Part shown: in pieces, positions 8,304-17,607 of the stretch
How positions within the stretch are numbered: the stretch's first letter is position 1
How the letters are laid out: every line of letters starts with the position of its first letter
Assembly: GCA_029562645.1 (NCBI GenBank)
Contig: JAKQUI010000077.1
Span: 1-64,000, forward strand
Direction: 5' to 3'
Origin: Spirochaetota bacterium
GTDB lineage: Bacteria > Spirochaetota > UBA4802 > JAKQUI01
DNA length: 64,000 nucleotides
Notes under the pieces: generated by a model
What the model was told of the DNA's origin: nothing
What the model saw: only the letters and a program-made list of their open reading frames with translations
Database searches by the model: none
Made by a program: the position numbers and the translations under genes

Positions 8304-8406
8304 GGTTGATCCTCCAGGGTTGATGGCGGCCCGGCGCGGGGAAACCGGCGGAAAAGGTTTGACGAAAAGCCGGACCTTTGCCACACATTCATAGGACCAG
8401 CAGGCG

Positions 8407-9318
8407 ATGATAAATCGGGAAAAGTCAAGAAACATACCGCGCGCGCTCGCGCGCCGGATCATCCGCTGGGGGCTTGCCGCCCTGGCGATCGCGTGCATCG
8501 CCGGCCCCGCGGCGGCGCAGCGGACCAAGTCGAGCCTGCGCGCCGGCGAGCAGGTCAAGGCCGAGAAGGGGCTCAAGGACAACCGGTACTTCTTCTATTT
8601 CATCAACGCCTCCATCACCAACTTCGGCACGGACGACGAGAAGAAGGCCTTTACGGAGGCCGTGCGCCGCGACATCCTGGCGCAGTTCCTGTACATGCGC
8701 TTCATGTTCTACGAATCGTACACGGAGATCCGCCACTCGCAGAAGATCCTCATCGACCTCTACCGGAAGGTGCTCATCAAGGACATCGCCATGTCCAAGG
8801 AGCTCCTCAACCGCTTCGCCCCCGCGGTGGTGGAGGTGAAGGACGGATCCGCCCTGGAGTACCTGCATCTGGGCTATCGCGACATGAAGGTGGCCGAGCA
8901 ATACCTCCTGATGGCCGACAACTTCCGCCGGGACCTCTATTCGATGCGGCTGTACAAGTACGTGCACGCCATCAAAACCGCGAAACACGGGAAGAAATAC
9001 GCCTTCCTCGGCGCGCTCCTGGCCCGTGACATGGACAATGTCTTCAAGCGAAAACGCACGGAGCGGATGGCGCAGTTCGACCTCGAACAGCTGGTGCGCA
9101 AAACGAAGCTCGCCATCCGGCAGCTCTCCTTTGACGCCCTTTCCAAGCGGATCGTGGAGATCCCGCCGCCCGAACAGACCGCCGCCTACCAGACCATGCA
9201 CCTGGATAGCGTCTACCGGTCCCGCGAGCCGAAATCACTTTACGACGCGATATGGGAGGAGCCGCGGGTGAGCGAGCTCCCCGAATACAAGCGGTACATC
9301 GTCGGCCCCGAAAATTAG
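8407..9318 (+). CDS. Exported helical protein of unknown function
   Basis: The protein has 303 residues. A twin-basic N-terminus and hydrophobic core (WGLAALAIACIAGPAAA) end in a probable signal peptidase site before QRTKSS, near residue 38. The remainder is helix-rich and strongly basic/acidic, with a TPR-like look around ALEYLHLGYRDMKVAEQYLL. I do not recognise a family. It lies 10 bases upstream of a lytic transglycosylase gene that itself abuts a FecR-like gene, so the three probably form an envelope operon. Confidence 0.7.
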   Translation: MINREKSRNIPRALARRIIRWGLAALAIACIAGPAAAQRTKSSLRAGEQVKAEKGLKDNRYFFYFINASITNFGTDDEKKAFTEAVRRDILAQFLYMRFMFYESYTEIRHSQKILIDLYRKVLIKDIAMSKELLNRFAPAVVEVKDGSALEYLHLGYRDMKVAEQYLLMADNFRRDLYSMRLYKYVHAIKTAKHGKKYAFLGALLARDMDNVFKRKRTERMAQFDLEQLVRKTKLAIRQLSFDALSKRIVEIPPPEQTAAYQTMHLDSVYRSREPKSLYDAIWEEPRVSELPEYKRYIVGPEN

Positions 9319-9328
9319 GAGACTTCTC

Positions 9329-11629
9329 ATGATCCGCATCCGCCAACTCTCGCTCGTGTTCATCCTTTCGCTCGTGTCGTGCCTCGGTCCCTCGCCGCAC
9401 GACGCCTCGCTCGCGGCGCTGGGACTCTACCGCACCCCGGAGGAGGTCGTCGAGCGCCTCAAGGGCGATCCGAAATCCTACCGCGAGCATTTCATGCTGG
9501 GGATGGCCTACAAGAAGCTCAAGAAGTACAAGACGTCGATCCACCATTTCGCGAACAGCTGTTTCGCGTATTCGCAGAACAAGAACCTGAAGATATTCGC
9601 GCGTCCCGTGTACCGCTACGTCGACGAGATCCACATCAAGACGGAGTTCTACGACGACGCCGTGTTCCATATCGCCGACCAGTTTTATCTCTACCGCGAA
9701 TACGAGCACGTGGTCACGTTCATCGACCTGATGAAGAAGCGCCCCACCGCCCTGTACCGCGACGCCGTGATGCTCAAATCGCGCGCGCTCCTTGAGCTCT
9801 CGCGCCCGCAGGCGGCCATCGACGTCCTCGCCGATCTCGAGCGGCTCTACGAGGACCCCATCTCGAAGGCGGCCATCGCGATCCGGCGCGCCTCGGTCCA
9901 TGAGAAGATGAACCAGCCGGAGCGCGCGGTGCAGGCCTATCTCGCGGCCATCGCCGTCGACGAGCGCGGCTGGCACGCGACCATCGCCGTCAACCAGCTC
10001 GCGACCCTCACGAAGAATTTCACCTACCAGTATCGCGATGCGGAGCTCTTGTCGCTGGGGAAGGCCTTCCATCACAACGGCAAGTACGATGCGGCCGCGG
10101 GGCTCATCACCGCGCTGCGCGAGCGGAAACCGGCGGACACGCTGTCACACCAGGCGAACGCCAGTATGATCCGCACCCTGGTGCGGCTCAGGCGCTTCGC
10201 CGACGCCGACGCCATCGTGCGCTCCTACGAGGGCGATCCCGAGCGGAAGCGCGCCATGCTCAAGGAGAAGGCCGACGAGCTGTGGGAGATGCGCTTGCGC
10301 CGCGAGGCCGCCGACGCCTACGAGGCCCTCGCCGCCGGGCACGACGACGACCTCGCGCAGGAGGCGCTCAATCGCGTGTGCCGCAATGCCGAGAAGAGCA
10401 AGCGCGCCGGCTGGGAGGCGGCCCTTCGGCGCTTCGTCGAACGCTTCCCGAAAAACGCCTCGAGCGAATACCTCCTCTGGCTCCTGGCGCGCGACGAGCT
10501 CAAGAAGCGGAACTACGCGCAGGCGCGGGAGCACCTGGCGAAGGCGAACAACCTCTTCCCCGCGGGCCAGTTCTCCGACCGCATCCGCTTCTGGCTCTTC
10601 AAGCTTTACGCCCTCGACCGGAAAAACGACGAGGCGCTTCGCTTCGCACGCGAGCTGGTATCGCGCAACCCCGGATCGCCCTATGCCTGGATCCTTCTGG
10701 AGCGGCATTCGAAAGACCATACTGCGAGCGGCCTCTCCGCGGCGTTCGACGCGGCGCGTGCGAAGGGCGATCGCGACGGCGCCGCCTATTATCACGGCCT
10801 CCTGTATTTCAAGGAGCGCGATCGCGATCGCCGCGACCGTCGCGCCGAACAGTTCTTTTCGGCCTTCGACAATCCCGCCGCGGAGTTCGAGAAGCACGTC
10901 TCCTCGATGAGCCTCGCCTCGAAATACGCGGGCGCGCTGCGCGACTGCGAAAGATATTTCCAGACGGGCGCAATGGAGGCGCTCAACCGCGAGCTGGACC
11001 TTTTGCCCGCCGACGAGCGGACCCGGCGCGACCGGTACACGGCCCTCTCGCACTTCGGCGCGAAATACGGGAACTGGTACCTCATGGTGAGCGCCACCCT
11101 GGAGCTCATGAAGCTCACGGGCGCCAGCGAGAACATCATGCTCTTCTCGCGCGCGGCGGTCGACCGCCTCATGCCGCTGGCCTATGTCGACTGCATCGAC
11201 AGCGCCGCGAAGCGCTTCCGGGTGGACCGACTGCTGCTCGCGGCCATCATCCGCTCCGAGTCGCTGTTCAACCACGCCGCCGTGTCCTCCGCCGGCGCGA
11301 CGGGGCTCATGCAGCTTATGCCGCAAACGGCCCGCGGGCTCGCGCGCGAGCTTCGGCTCGCCCGCTACGACCTCAAGGATCCCTGCACCTCGGTGGACCT
11401 CGGCGCGCGCTACCTGCAATGGCTCGCCGCGAATTTCCGCAACAACATCGACGACATGATGGGCGCCTACAATGCCGGGCCCGGGATGATCAACAAGTGG
11501 CGCGCCTCGCTGCGGGCCGACGACGGCGACTTCTACGTCGAGCTCATCCCCTTTCAGGAGACGCGCTTCTATATCCTGCGCTCGCGCAAGCACCTGCTGC
11601 AGTACCAGGTCCTCTACGGAGCGCGGTAG
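9329..11629 (+). CDS. Soluble-type lytic murein transglycosylase lipoprotein with TPR superhelix
   Basis: The protein has 766 residues. The signal ends at LSLVSC, giving a lipidated Cys near 16. Residues 30-600 are TPR-like helical repeats, as in the doughnut-shaped Slt70 family. The C-terminal SLT domain (about 625-755) has the catalytic Glu644 in IIRSESLF and the conserved blocks SSAGATGLMQLMPQTA and MGAYNAGPGMINKW. It should cleave the MurNAc-GlcNAc bond of peptidoglycan with 1,6-anhydro ring formation in the periplasm. The start has AGGAG 8 bases upstream. It ends directly against the next start codon. Confidence 0.88.
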   Translation: MIRIRQLSLVFILSLVSCLGPSPHDASLAALGLYRTPEEVVERLKGDPKSYREHFMLGMAYKKLKKYKTSIHHFANSCFAYSQNKNLKIFARPVYRYVDEIHIKTEFYDDAVFHIADQFYLYREYEHVVTFIDLMKKRPTALYRDAVMLKSRALLELSRPQAAIDVLADLERLYEDPISKAAIAIRRASVHEKMNQPERAVQAYLAAIAVDERGWHATIAVNQLATLTKNFTYQYRDAELLSLGKAFHHNGKYDAAAGLITALRERKPADTLSHQANASMIRTLVRLRRFADADAIVRSYEGDPERKRAMLKEKADELWEMRLRREAADAYEALAAGHDDDLAQEALNRVCRNAEKSKRAGWEAALRRFVERFPKNASSEYLLWLLARDELKKRNYAQAREHLAKANNLFPAGQFSDRIRFWLFKLYALDRKNDEALRFARELVSRNPGSPYAWILLERHSKDHTASGLSAAFDAARAKGDRDGAAYYHGLLYFKERDRDRRDRRAEQFFSAFDNPAAEFEKHVSSMSLASKYAGALRDCERYFQTGAMEALNRELDLLPADERTRRDRYTALSHFGAKYGNWYLMVSATLELMKLTGASENIMLFSRAAVDRLMPLAYVDCIDSAAKRFRVDRLLLAAIIRSESLFNHAAVSSAGATGLMQLMPQTARGLARELRLARYDLKDPCTSVDLGARYLQWLAANFRNNIDDMMGAYNAGPGMINKWRASLRADDGDFYVELIPFQETRFYILRSRKHLLQYQVLYGAR

Positions 11630-12337
11630 ATGGCGCGGCGTGCGGCAATTTTCGCGTGCCTTCTCATCGCGTTCGCGGCCGCGCCGGCCGCCGCGCAGCG
11701 CATGGGCCGCATCGTGGACATCACCGGCGACGCGGACATCGTTTCGCTCAACACAGGCGGGAAGCTCGCGCCGGCGGTGGGGACGGTCATCATGCGCGAC
11801 TACCGCGTCAGGACGGGCGCGAAATCGACGATGGAGATCCAACTCGACGACGGGACCAAGGTCATCATGCGCGAGACGACGGTGCTCAGCGTGCTGGCCG
11901 TCAAGACGCGCGAGCAGGACCCGCCCGCGCGCATCCGGCTCCTCGGCGGTACGGCGCGCGTCATCAGCGCTTCGCGCTTTCGGTCACGGGCGCTCGTGAT
12001 AAAAGCGCCCACCGCGATCGTGGGCATCATGGGGGGACGGGCGACCGACGTTGGGATGGTGGCCAGCGCGATCGACGCGCGCGTGGTCGTCTTTAAAGGT
12101 GCAATCGACGCTGCGAGCTCGGTGGAGCGCATCATTAAATCGTATGCGGTCGGGAAGGGGGAGGAGGTGCGCATCGCGAAAAACAGCCAGCCGGAGCCGC
12201 CCCGTAAGGTCCCGGAGAAGGTGTTCAACGCATGGTTCGAGACGTACTATATCGACGAGAACGACGCGATCGTGCGGATCGATCCGAATGCGGACCGCAG
12301 TATCCTGGACTCGCTCCTGCGGAAAAAACGGTACTGA
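11630..12337 (+). CDS. Exported FecR-domain protein
   Basis: The protein has 235 residues. A signal peptide (about 1-22, ending AAAQ) is followed by a FecR-like beta domain: a MGRIVDITGDADI lead, RVRTGAKSTMEIQLDDGTKV, and APTAIVGIMGG in place of the usual AVRGT. There is no transmembrane helix after the signal, unlike the FecR protein at 300-1451, so it is a periplasmic stand-alone domain. The ATG follows the transglycosylase stop without a gap, which implies coupling. A role in envelope or peptidoglycan binding is inference from context. Confidence 0.75.
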   Translation: MARRAAIFACLLIAFAAAPAAAQRMGRIVDITGDADIVSLNTGGKLAPAVGTVIMRDYRVRTGAKSTMEIQLDDGTKVIMRETTVLSVLAVKTREQDPPARIRLLGGTARVISASRFRSRALVIKAPTAIVGIMGGRATDVGMVASAIDARVVVFKGAIDAASSVERIIKSYAVGKGEEVRIAKNSQPEPPRKVPEKVFNAWFETYYIDENDAIVRIDPNADRSILDSLLRKKRY

Positions 12338-12353
12338 GCGCGCTGGGGAGGTG

Positions 12354-12701
12354 TCAGTTCCGCACGCCCTTCCAATCGCCCCCGTCCGTATCCGATGCGC
12401 CGTTTCCCCAGCGTCCGGATATCGACTTTCCGTCGGACGATAGCGTGAACCAGCCCTTGCCCTTCTCGCCGGTGGTTTGGATCCAGGTGTACGTGAGCTT
12501 CCCCTGGACCACCGTTCCCTCGAGCTTTCCGTTGTCCTGTCCCGAATAATCGCCGGTGACGCGGTCCCCCTTTTGGACAAGCACCATTTTGGTTTTTCCG
12601 TTGTCCATGTTGAAGGTGCCGGTGAAATCCGCCTTGTTTTGCGCGATAAGCCCCAGGCCGATGAGGACCAGCGCGGTGATGAACAATGCCCGTCGAGCCA
12701 T
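12354..12701 (-). CDS. Small exported beta-rich protein
   Basis: The protein has 115 residues. It starts at ATG 12701 with GGGGAGG 6 bases upstream, rather than the longer frame to 12770. A signal peptide (ALFITALVLIGLGLIAQN) precedes a beta-rich domain with FTGTFNMDNGK, GDRVTGDYSG and SISGRWGNG. Repeated G-x-W/Y turns suggest a small lipocalin- or calycin-like sandwich, which I cannot confirm. The gene converges on the FecR-like gene with a 16-base gap. Confidence 0.65.
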   Translation of the reverse strand: MARRALFITALVLIGLGLIAQNKADFTGTFNMDNGKTKMVLVQKGDRVTGDYSGQDNGKLEGTVVQGKLTYTWIQTTGEKGKGWFTLSSDGKSISGRWGNGASDTDGGDWKGVRN

Positions 12702-12865
12702 GACGACCTCCCCGTACAGTACCAATATTTCTGTATGCGATATCATGCCCGCGTTTCGCGGAAACGTCAAGCCAAATATCGATCCGCGATGCGCGTCGGA
12801 GGCGTCGCTGACGGCATATAAAAGCGAAGGGCGATTACCCGATCGGATAATCGCCCTTCGCCATG

Positions 12866-12938
12866 CATCCCCGAGGGGATTCGAACCCCTGCTGCCGGGA
12901 TGAAAACCCGGTGTCCTAGACCCCTAGACGACGGGGAC
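12866..12938 (-). tRNA. tRNA-Glu (anticodon TTC)
   Basis: On the minus strand the cloverleaf reads GTCCCCG acceptor, D-arm with CTAG, anticodon stem CCGGG around loop TTTTCAT (anticodon TTC) and T-arm AGGGG-TTCGAAT-CCCCT. The 3' CCA is not encoded; CAT follows the discriminator G. The terminal pair is G-T. Confidence 0.95.
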
Positions 12939-12941
12939 ATG

Positions 12942-13014
12942 TGAGCCGCGGGAGAATTGAACTCCCGACCCACTGCTTAAAAGGCAGTTGCTCTACCGAC
13001 TGAGCTAGCGGCTC
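12942..13014 (-). tRNA. tRNA-Lys (anticodon TTT)
   Basis: On the minus strand the acceptor GAGCCGC pairs with GCGGCTC. The anticodon stem ACTGC/GCAGT encloses loop CTTTTAA (anticodon TTT), and the T-loop is TTCAATT. CCA is not encoded. It lies 3 bases upstream of tRNA-Glu, so both are likely on one transcript. Confidence 0.95.
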
Positions 13015-13083
13015 CGGCAGATTTGAACCCTTATAAAGATGCGTCAATTGCTGTCAAATTTTTTTTTAATCGCCGCATCTCGA

Positions 13084-14412
<1,329 letters not shown>

Positions 14413-14455
14413 TCAATAAAAACCATACACCACAAGCCTTTTTCGCGCGTGGCCG

Positions 14456-15082
14456 CTAGCGGCGTTTTTTGGTGATCGCGTACACCTTGCGAAACACCGG
14501 CCACGGCTGGCCCTTCTCGTCCGTGAGCTTTTTCTCGTCGAAGACGAGAATCGTCACGGTGTTGAAGTAGACATAGCCGATCCGGTGCTTCGAGTGGTGC
14601 TTCGTCTTGATGAAGAGATTGTCGGTGAGCTGATAGGGCTTCTTGGTCGACGGATCGACCCCCAGTTTGGGATCGCGGGGGAACTTCACGAAATGGACGC
14701 CCGATCCGTTTTCCTTCGGGTACTCGTAGTTCTTGGGGTCTGCGGGGACGGCCGTGAAATACACCATGGGGTCCGGCAGCGGCTTGGGGCGTCTCATGAT
14801 GTGGTCGTCGTACGGGTCCTTCTCGAAGGTCGCGAAGACGAACACGTAGAGGCTGTGCGGATCGTTCACGTTGTTCTTCAGCTCCATCTCCACCTGGAGC
14901 GTCTCCCCCGTCCCGGTGGTGTCGGTCACATTGTTAAAGGTGACGTTTTTCACCGAAAATCGCGGATCGATGATGGAATGGCTCGGGAAATTGAACTTGT
15001 CGGTTTTTTTCGGCTCCTGCCCGACGAGTACGACCGGCAGCAGCATCAGCACTGAAAAAAATGATATCATTGTCCGTTTCAT
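14456..15082 (-). CDS. Exported protein of unknown function
   Basis: The protein has 208 residues with a clear signal peptide (FFSVLMLLPVVLVGQ). The mature part is beta-rich with a basic tail. It contains a probable Ig-like segment, FSVKNVTFNNVTDTT, GETLQVEMELKNN and YVFVFATFEKDP. The start has AGAGGAT upstream. I recognise no family. It lies 97 bases upstream of purA and may share its transcript. Confidence 0.65.
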   Translation of the reverse strand: MKRTMISFFSVLMLLPVVLVGQEPKKTDKFNFPSHSIIDPRFSVKNVTFNNVTDTTGTGETLQVEMELKNNVNDPHSLYVFVFATFEKDPYDDHIMRRPKPLPDPMVYFTAVPADPKNYEYPKENGSGVHFVKFPRDPKLGVDPSTKKPYQLTDNLFIKTKHHSKHRIGYVYFNTVTILVFDEKKLTDEKGQPWPVFRKVYAITKKRR

Positions 15083-15242
15083 GGCATCCTCTGGTTACGG
15101 GAGTTCAGTTTCCTTATCGGCGAAAAATCCTGTTTTCGTTAATAGGGAACCGGTATTCAATCTTTTGAGAAAATATTAAAGAATAATCAAAAAAATAAAT
15201 TTTCGAATAAAAATATTTGTAATAATGTTGATATTTTCTTTG

Positions 15243-15260
15243 CAGTAGTTTAAATTACTG
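15243..15260. promoter_or_regulatory. Palindrome in AT-rich region upstream of Kelch gene
   Basis: CAGTAGTTTAAATTACTG is an 18-base dyad with one mismatch pair, in a strongly AT-rich stretch (about 15165-15260), 40 bases before the start of the Kelch lipoprotein. It may be an operator or simply part of a promoter-rich tract. No convincing -35/-10 pair was found. Confidence 0.3.
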
Positions 15261-15299
15261 TAGCAAGAGTGGGCTTAATACGTCCAGACGGATTTTGTG

Positions 15300-16445
15300 A
15301 TGGAGCGAGTTTACAGATATCTTTTGCCATCAACGAAAAAAGCGGCGCTTTTTGTGACGATAGCGCTGTGCCTCGCCGTATCGGCCTGCACGGACAACTT
15401 CGTCGACGTTGAGAACAAGGAAGCGGACGAAAAGCGACAGGAAGAGGCCTCTACGCCCGAGGTGGCCGGATCAGCGCCGTGGCGGCTGATCGCGTCGCCC
15501 GCGACGCCGCGAAGCGGAGCGATGACGGCCGTCATCGGGCAATGGCTCTACATCTACGGCGGCGAGGACTACAGCGGCGTGCGGCGCGATTTCTTCCGGT
15601 ACAATCTGGATACCGGCGAGAGCGAGCTCCTTCCTCTTGGCGATTATCGCGCCCACGGCACCATGACGGCCGTCGGCGGGCGCCTCTACGTCTTTGGCGG
15701 TTACGACAATACCGGCGCGGACATCACGAAAAGCAACGGCCAGCTCCGGTATTTCGACACCGTTACGAACACCTGGACCTCGCTGGGCACAGCCGATACC
15801 AACGGGACATTTCCTGACGAGCGCCACGGCCATGTCGCGGCATACTATCGCATTCCGGAGGAGGGGCGCGATAAGCTCTATTTCCAGGGAGGTTTCACCG
15901 GGACCGGGAATGCGTCGAACGGCGTGATTGTGCTCGATCTGGACGATCCGCCCAAGCCCACCTGGAGCACGAGGGCGACCGGTCCGACGCGCGGGCACTC
16001 CGGCGCGGCGATCATCAGTGGCCGTTTGTACGTCTTTGGCGGATACACCAAGAGCAATACCGGCGACACCTATTCCAACGAGCTCTACGAATACCGGATA
16101 ACGGCGAATACCTGGTCGCTCGTGGGGTCTCTCTCCGGCGCCACCGGGAGACGCGCGGGGACGGCCGTTGTCGCCATCGGCGCCAATCTGTATCTCTATG
16201 GCGGAACCGCGCCCGGGAATCATTACGGCGATCTCTGGCGCTTCAACACGTCACTGCCGCCGTTTGCCGCCACGAGCCCCTGGCGTCAGCTCACGGCCGG
16301 ACCGTCCGGACGCTGCAATATGGGCGTTGCCGTGTTTGACGACCGGATGCATGTCTTTGGCGGCCACTCCGAGAACGATCTCGGCCAGGGCCTGTACACG
16401 GCCGAGCTCTGGGAATACGATCCGGAGCGAGAGCCCGTCGACTGA
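15300..16445 (+). CDS. Kelch-repeat lipoprotein
   Basis: The protein has 381 residues from ATG 15300 (GTG 15297 is an alternative; no clear ribosome site). The signal ends at LAVSAC, so Cys31 is lipidated. From about residue 58 the protein forms a Kelch beta-propeller, with repeated pairs such as WLYIYGGEDYSG, RLYVFGGYDNTG, KLYFQGGFTG, RLYVFGGYTKSN, NLYLYGGTAPG and RMHVFGGHSEND, each followed by a conserved W/F-centred strand. Six blades are visible. Such surface or periplasmic propellers are usually interaction platforms; a partner is not indicated. Confidence 0.85.
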   Translation: MERVYRYLLPSTKKAALFVTIALCLAVSACTDNFVDVENKEADEKRQEEASTPEVAGSAPWRLIASPATPRSGAMTAVIGQWLYIYGGEDYSGVRRDFFRYNLDTGESELLPLGDYRAHGTMTAVGGRLYVFGGYDNTGADITKSNGQLRYFDTVTNTWTSLGTADTNGTFPDERHGHVAAYYRIPEEGRDKLYFQGGFTGTGNASNGVIVLDLDDPPKPTWSTRATGPTRGHSGAAIISGRLYVFGGYTKSNTGDTYSNELYEYRITANTWSLVGSLSGATGRRAGTAVVAIGANLYLYGGTAPGNHYGDLWRFNTSLPPFAATSPWRQLTAGPSGRCNMGVAVFDDRMHVFGGHSENDLGQGLYTAELWEYDPEREPVD

Positions 16446-16559
16446 CCATTTCTTTTTTCTTCGTTGACGCCGTTTCGTTTCCATGCCTACCGTAGCCCCC
16501 TGTTCGATTGCAAATAACGCGGCATGCGCCGCCGCCGTTTATTGGGGAGTTACTATCGT

Positions 16560-17597
16560 ATGCGCACATCATCCGCGCTCTGTGCCGTTCTCGCTCTTGT
16601 TCTCGCATTCGCGCGAACCGATACCGCGCTCCCGTCCGATCTTCCCGCCGATATCATGTTCGGCGTCAAGGGCGGCTATTCGCAGGTGATCGGCCACTAC
16701 GCCGACTTCGTCCACGGCGCGGGCGGCGGGGGCGTGTTCGTGATGCCCTACATCGGTTCGTTTTTTATGATAGAGGCCGATCTCTCCTACGCCTCCTACG
16801 CGCTCGCGCGGGAGCGGGGATCGTCGCTCAATCTCGCCTCGGGGGGGATCGGCCCGCTGTTCTACGTGCAGCCGTTCTCCTTTCTGCAAATCTACGTCGG
16901 CGCGTCCATCACCGGGAACTATTTCGCGCTCAATGCAAGCCGCGAGCGCGGGGAGCAGGAATCGATGAAGGCCGGGTTCGCCGGAAAGTTCGGGTTCATC
17001 TTCCCCTTCCGAAACGGGCTCGCCGCGCGTATTGGCTGCGAATACGCGCAGGCGTTCCAATCGGGAAACGCGTTCGCCGCCGTCAATTACTACGGAGGCG
17101 TGGCCTACGGCGTGTCCTTCTGGAACGCGCCGCCGGCCGTGAGCGAGGCTGAGACGGCATTCGCGAAGGGACAGCGCGAATTCAAGGAGGGGCGCTTCGA
17201 CGAGGCGAAGCGGAGTTTCGCGAAAACCCGCTCGCTCGACGGCTCCCACGCGGGCGCGAAGCAGCACCTCGACACGATCGAGCGCCTGGAGCGGCAGTAC
17301 GCCACCGCGAGGGACCTCATCGCAAAGCATCGGTTCTATGAGGCCATCCCCGTCCTCGACGACATCGCCGCGGAGTACCCGGCGGCGCGCGAGGACCTCG
17401 CGAAGGCGCGCGCACAGCTCGCCGGGGAGATCCCCACGCTGGCGCGCCAGGGGATCGCCGCCTATGAACGGCAGGACTATCGGACCTGCATCGCGCTCAT
17501 GCAGCGCATCATCCTCATCGACCCGAAAAACGAAACGGCGAACATCTATCTGCCGCGCGCGCGCAAGCGTCTCGAGGCTTTGGAGCGCCTGCGATAG
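16560..17597 (+). CDS. Outer-membrane beta-barrel plus TPR protein
   Basis: The protein has 345 residues from ATG 16560 with GGGGAG about 10 bases upstream. Residues 1-24 are a signal peptide. Residues about 30-200 look like a small beta-barrel of the outer-membrane type, alternating aromatic/glycine strands (VKGGYSQVIGHYADF, YIGSFFMIEADLSYASY). From about 205 it turns helical, with TPR-like repeats (KGQREFKEGRFDEAKRSFAK, and RQGIAAYERQDYRTCIALMQ). The gene is 10 bases before the hybrid kinase gene, so the kinase and this envelope protein are probably co-expressed; whether it senses for the kinase is speculation. Confidence 0.72.
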   Translation: MRTSSALCAVLALVLAFARTDTALPSDLPADIMFGVKGGYSQVIGHYADFVHGAGGGGVFVMPYIGSFFMIEADLSYASYALARERGSSLNLASGGIGPLFYVQPFSFLQIYVGASITGNYFALNASRERGEQESMKAGFAGKFGFIFPFRNGLAARIGCEYAQAFQSGNAFAAVNYYGGVAYGVSFWNAPPAVSEAETAFAKGQREFKEGRFDEAKRSFAKTRSLDGSHAGAKQHLDTIERLERQYATARDLIAKHRFYEAIPVLDDIAAEYPAAREDLAKARAQLAGEIPTLARQGIAAYERQDYRTCIALMQRIILIDPKNETANIYLPRARKRLEALERLR

Positions 17598-17607
17598 GGA
17601 GCGTGGC

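Noticed and set aside
10282-12096. 604-codon plus-strand frame overlapping the transglycosylase and FecR-like genes
   Set aside because: It is out of frame with two genes whose motifs are clear and is Arg/Pro-rich.
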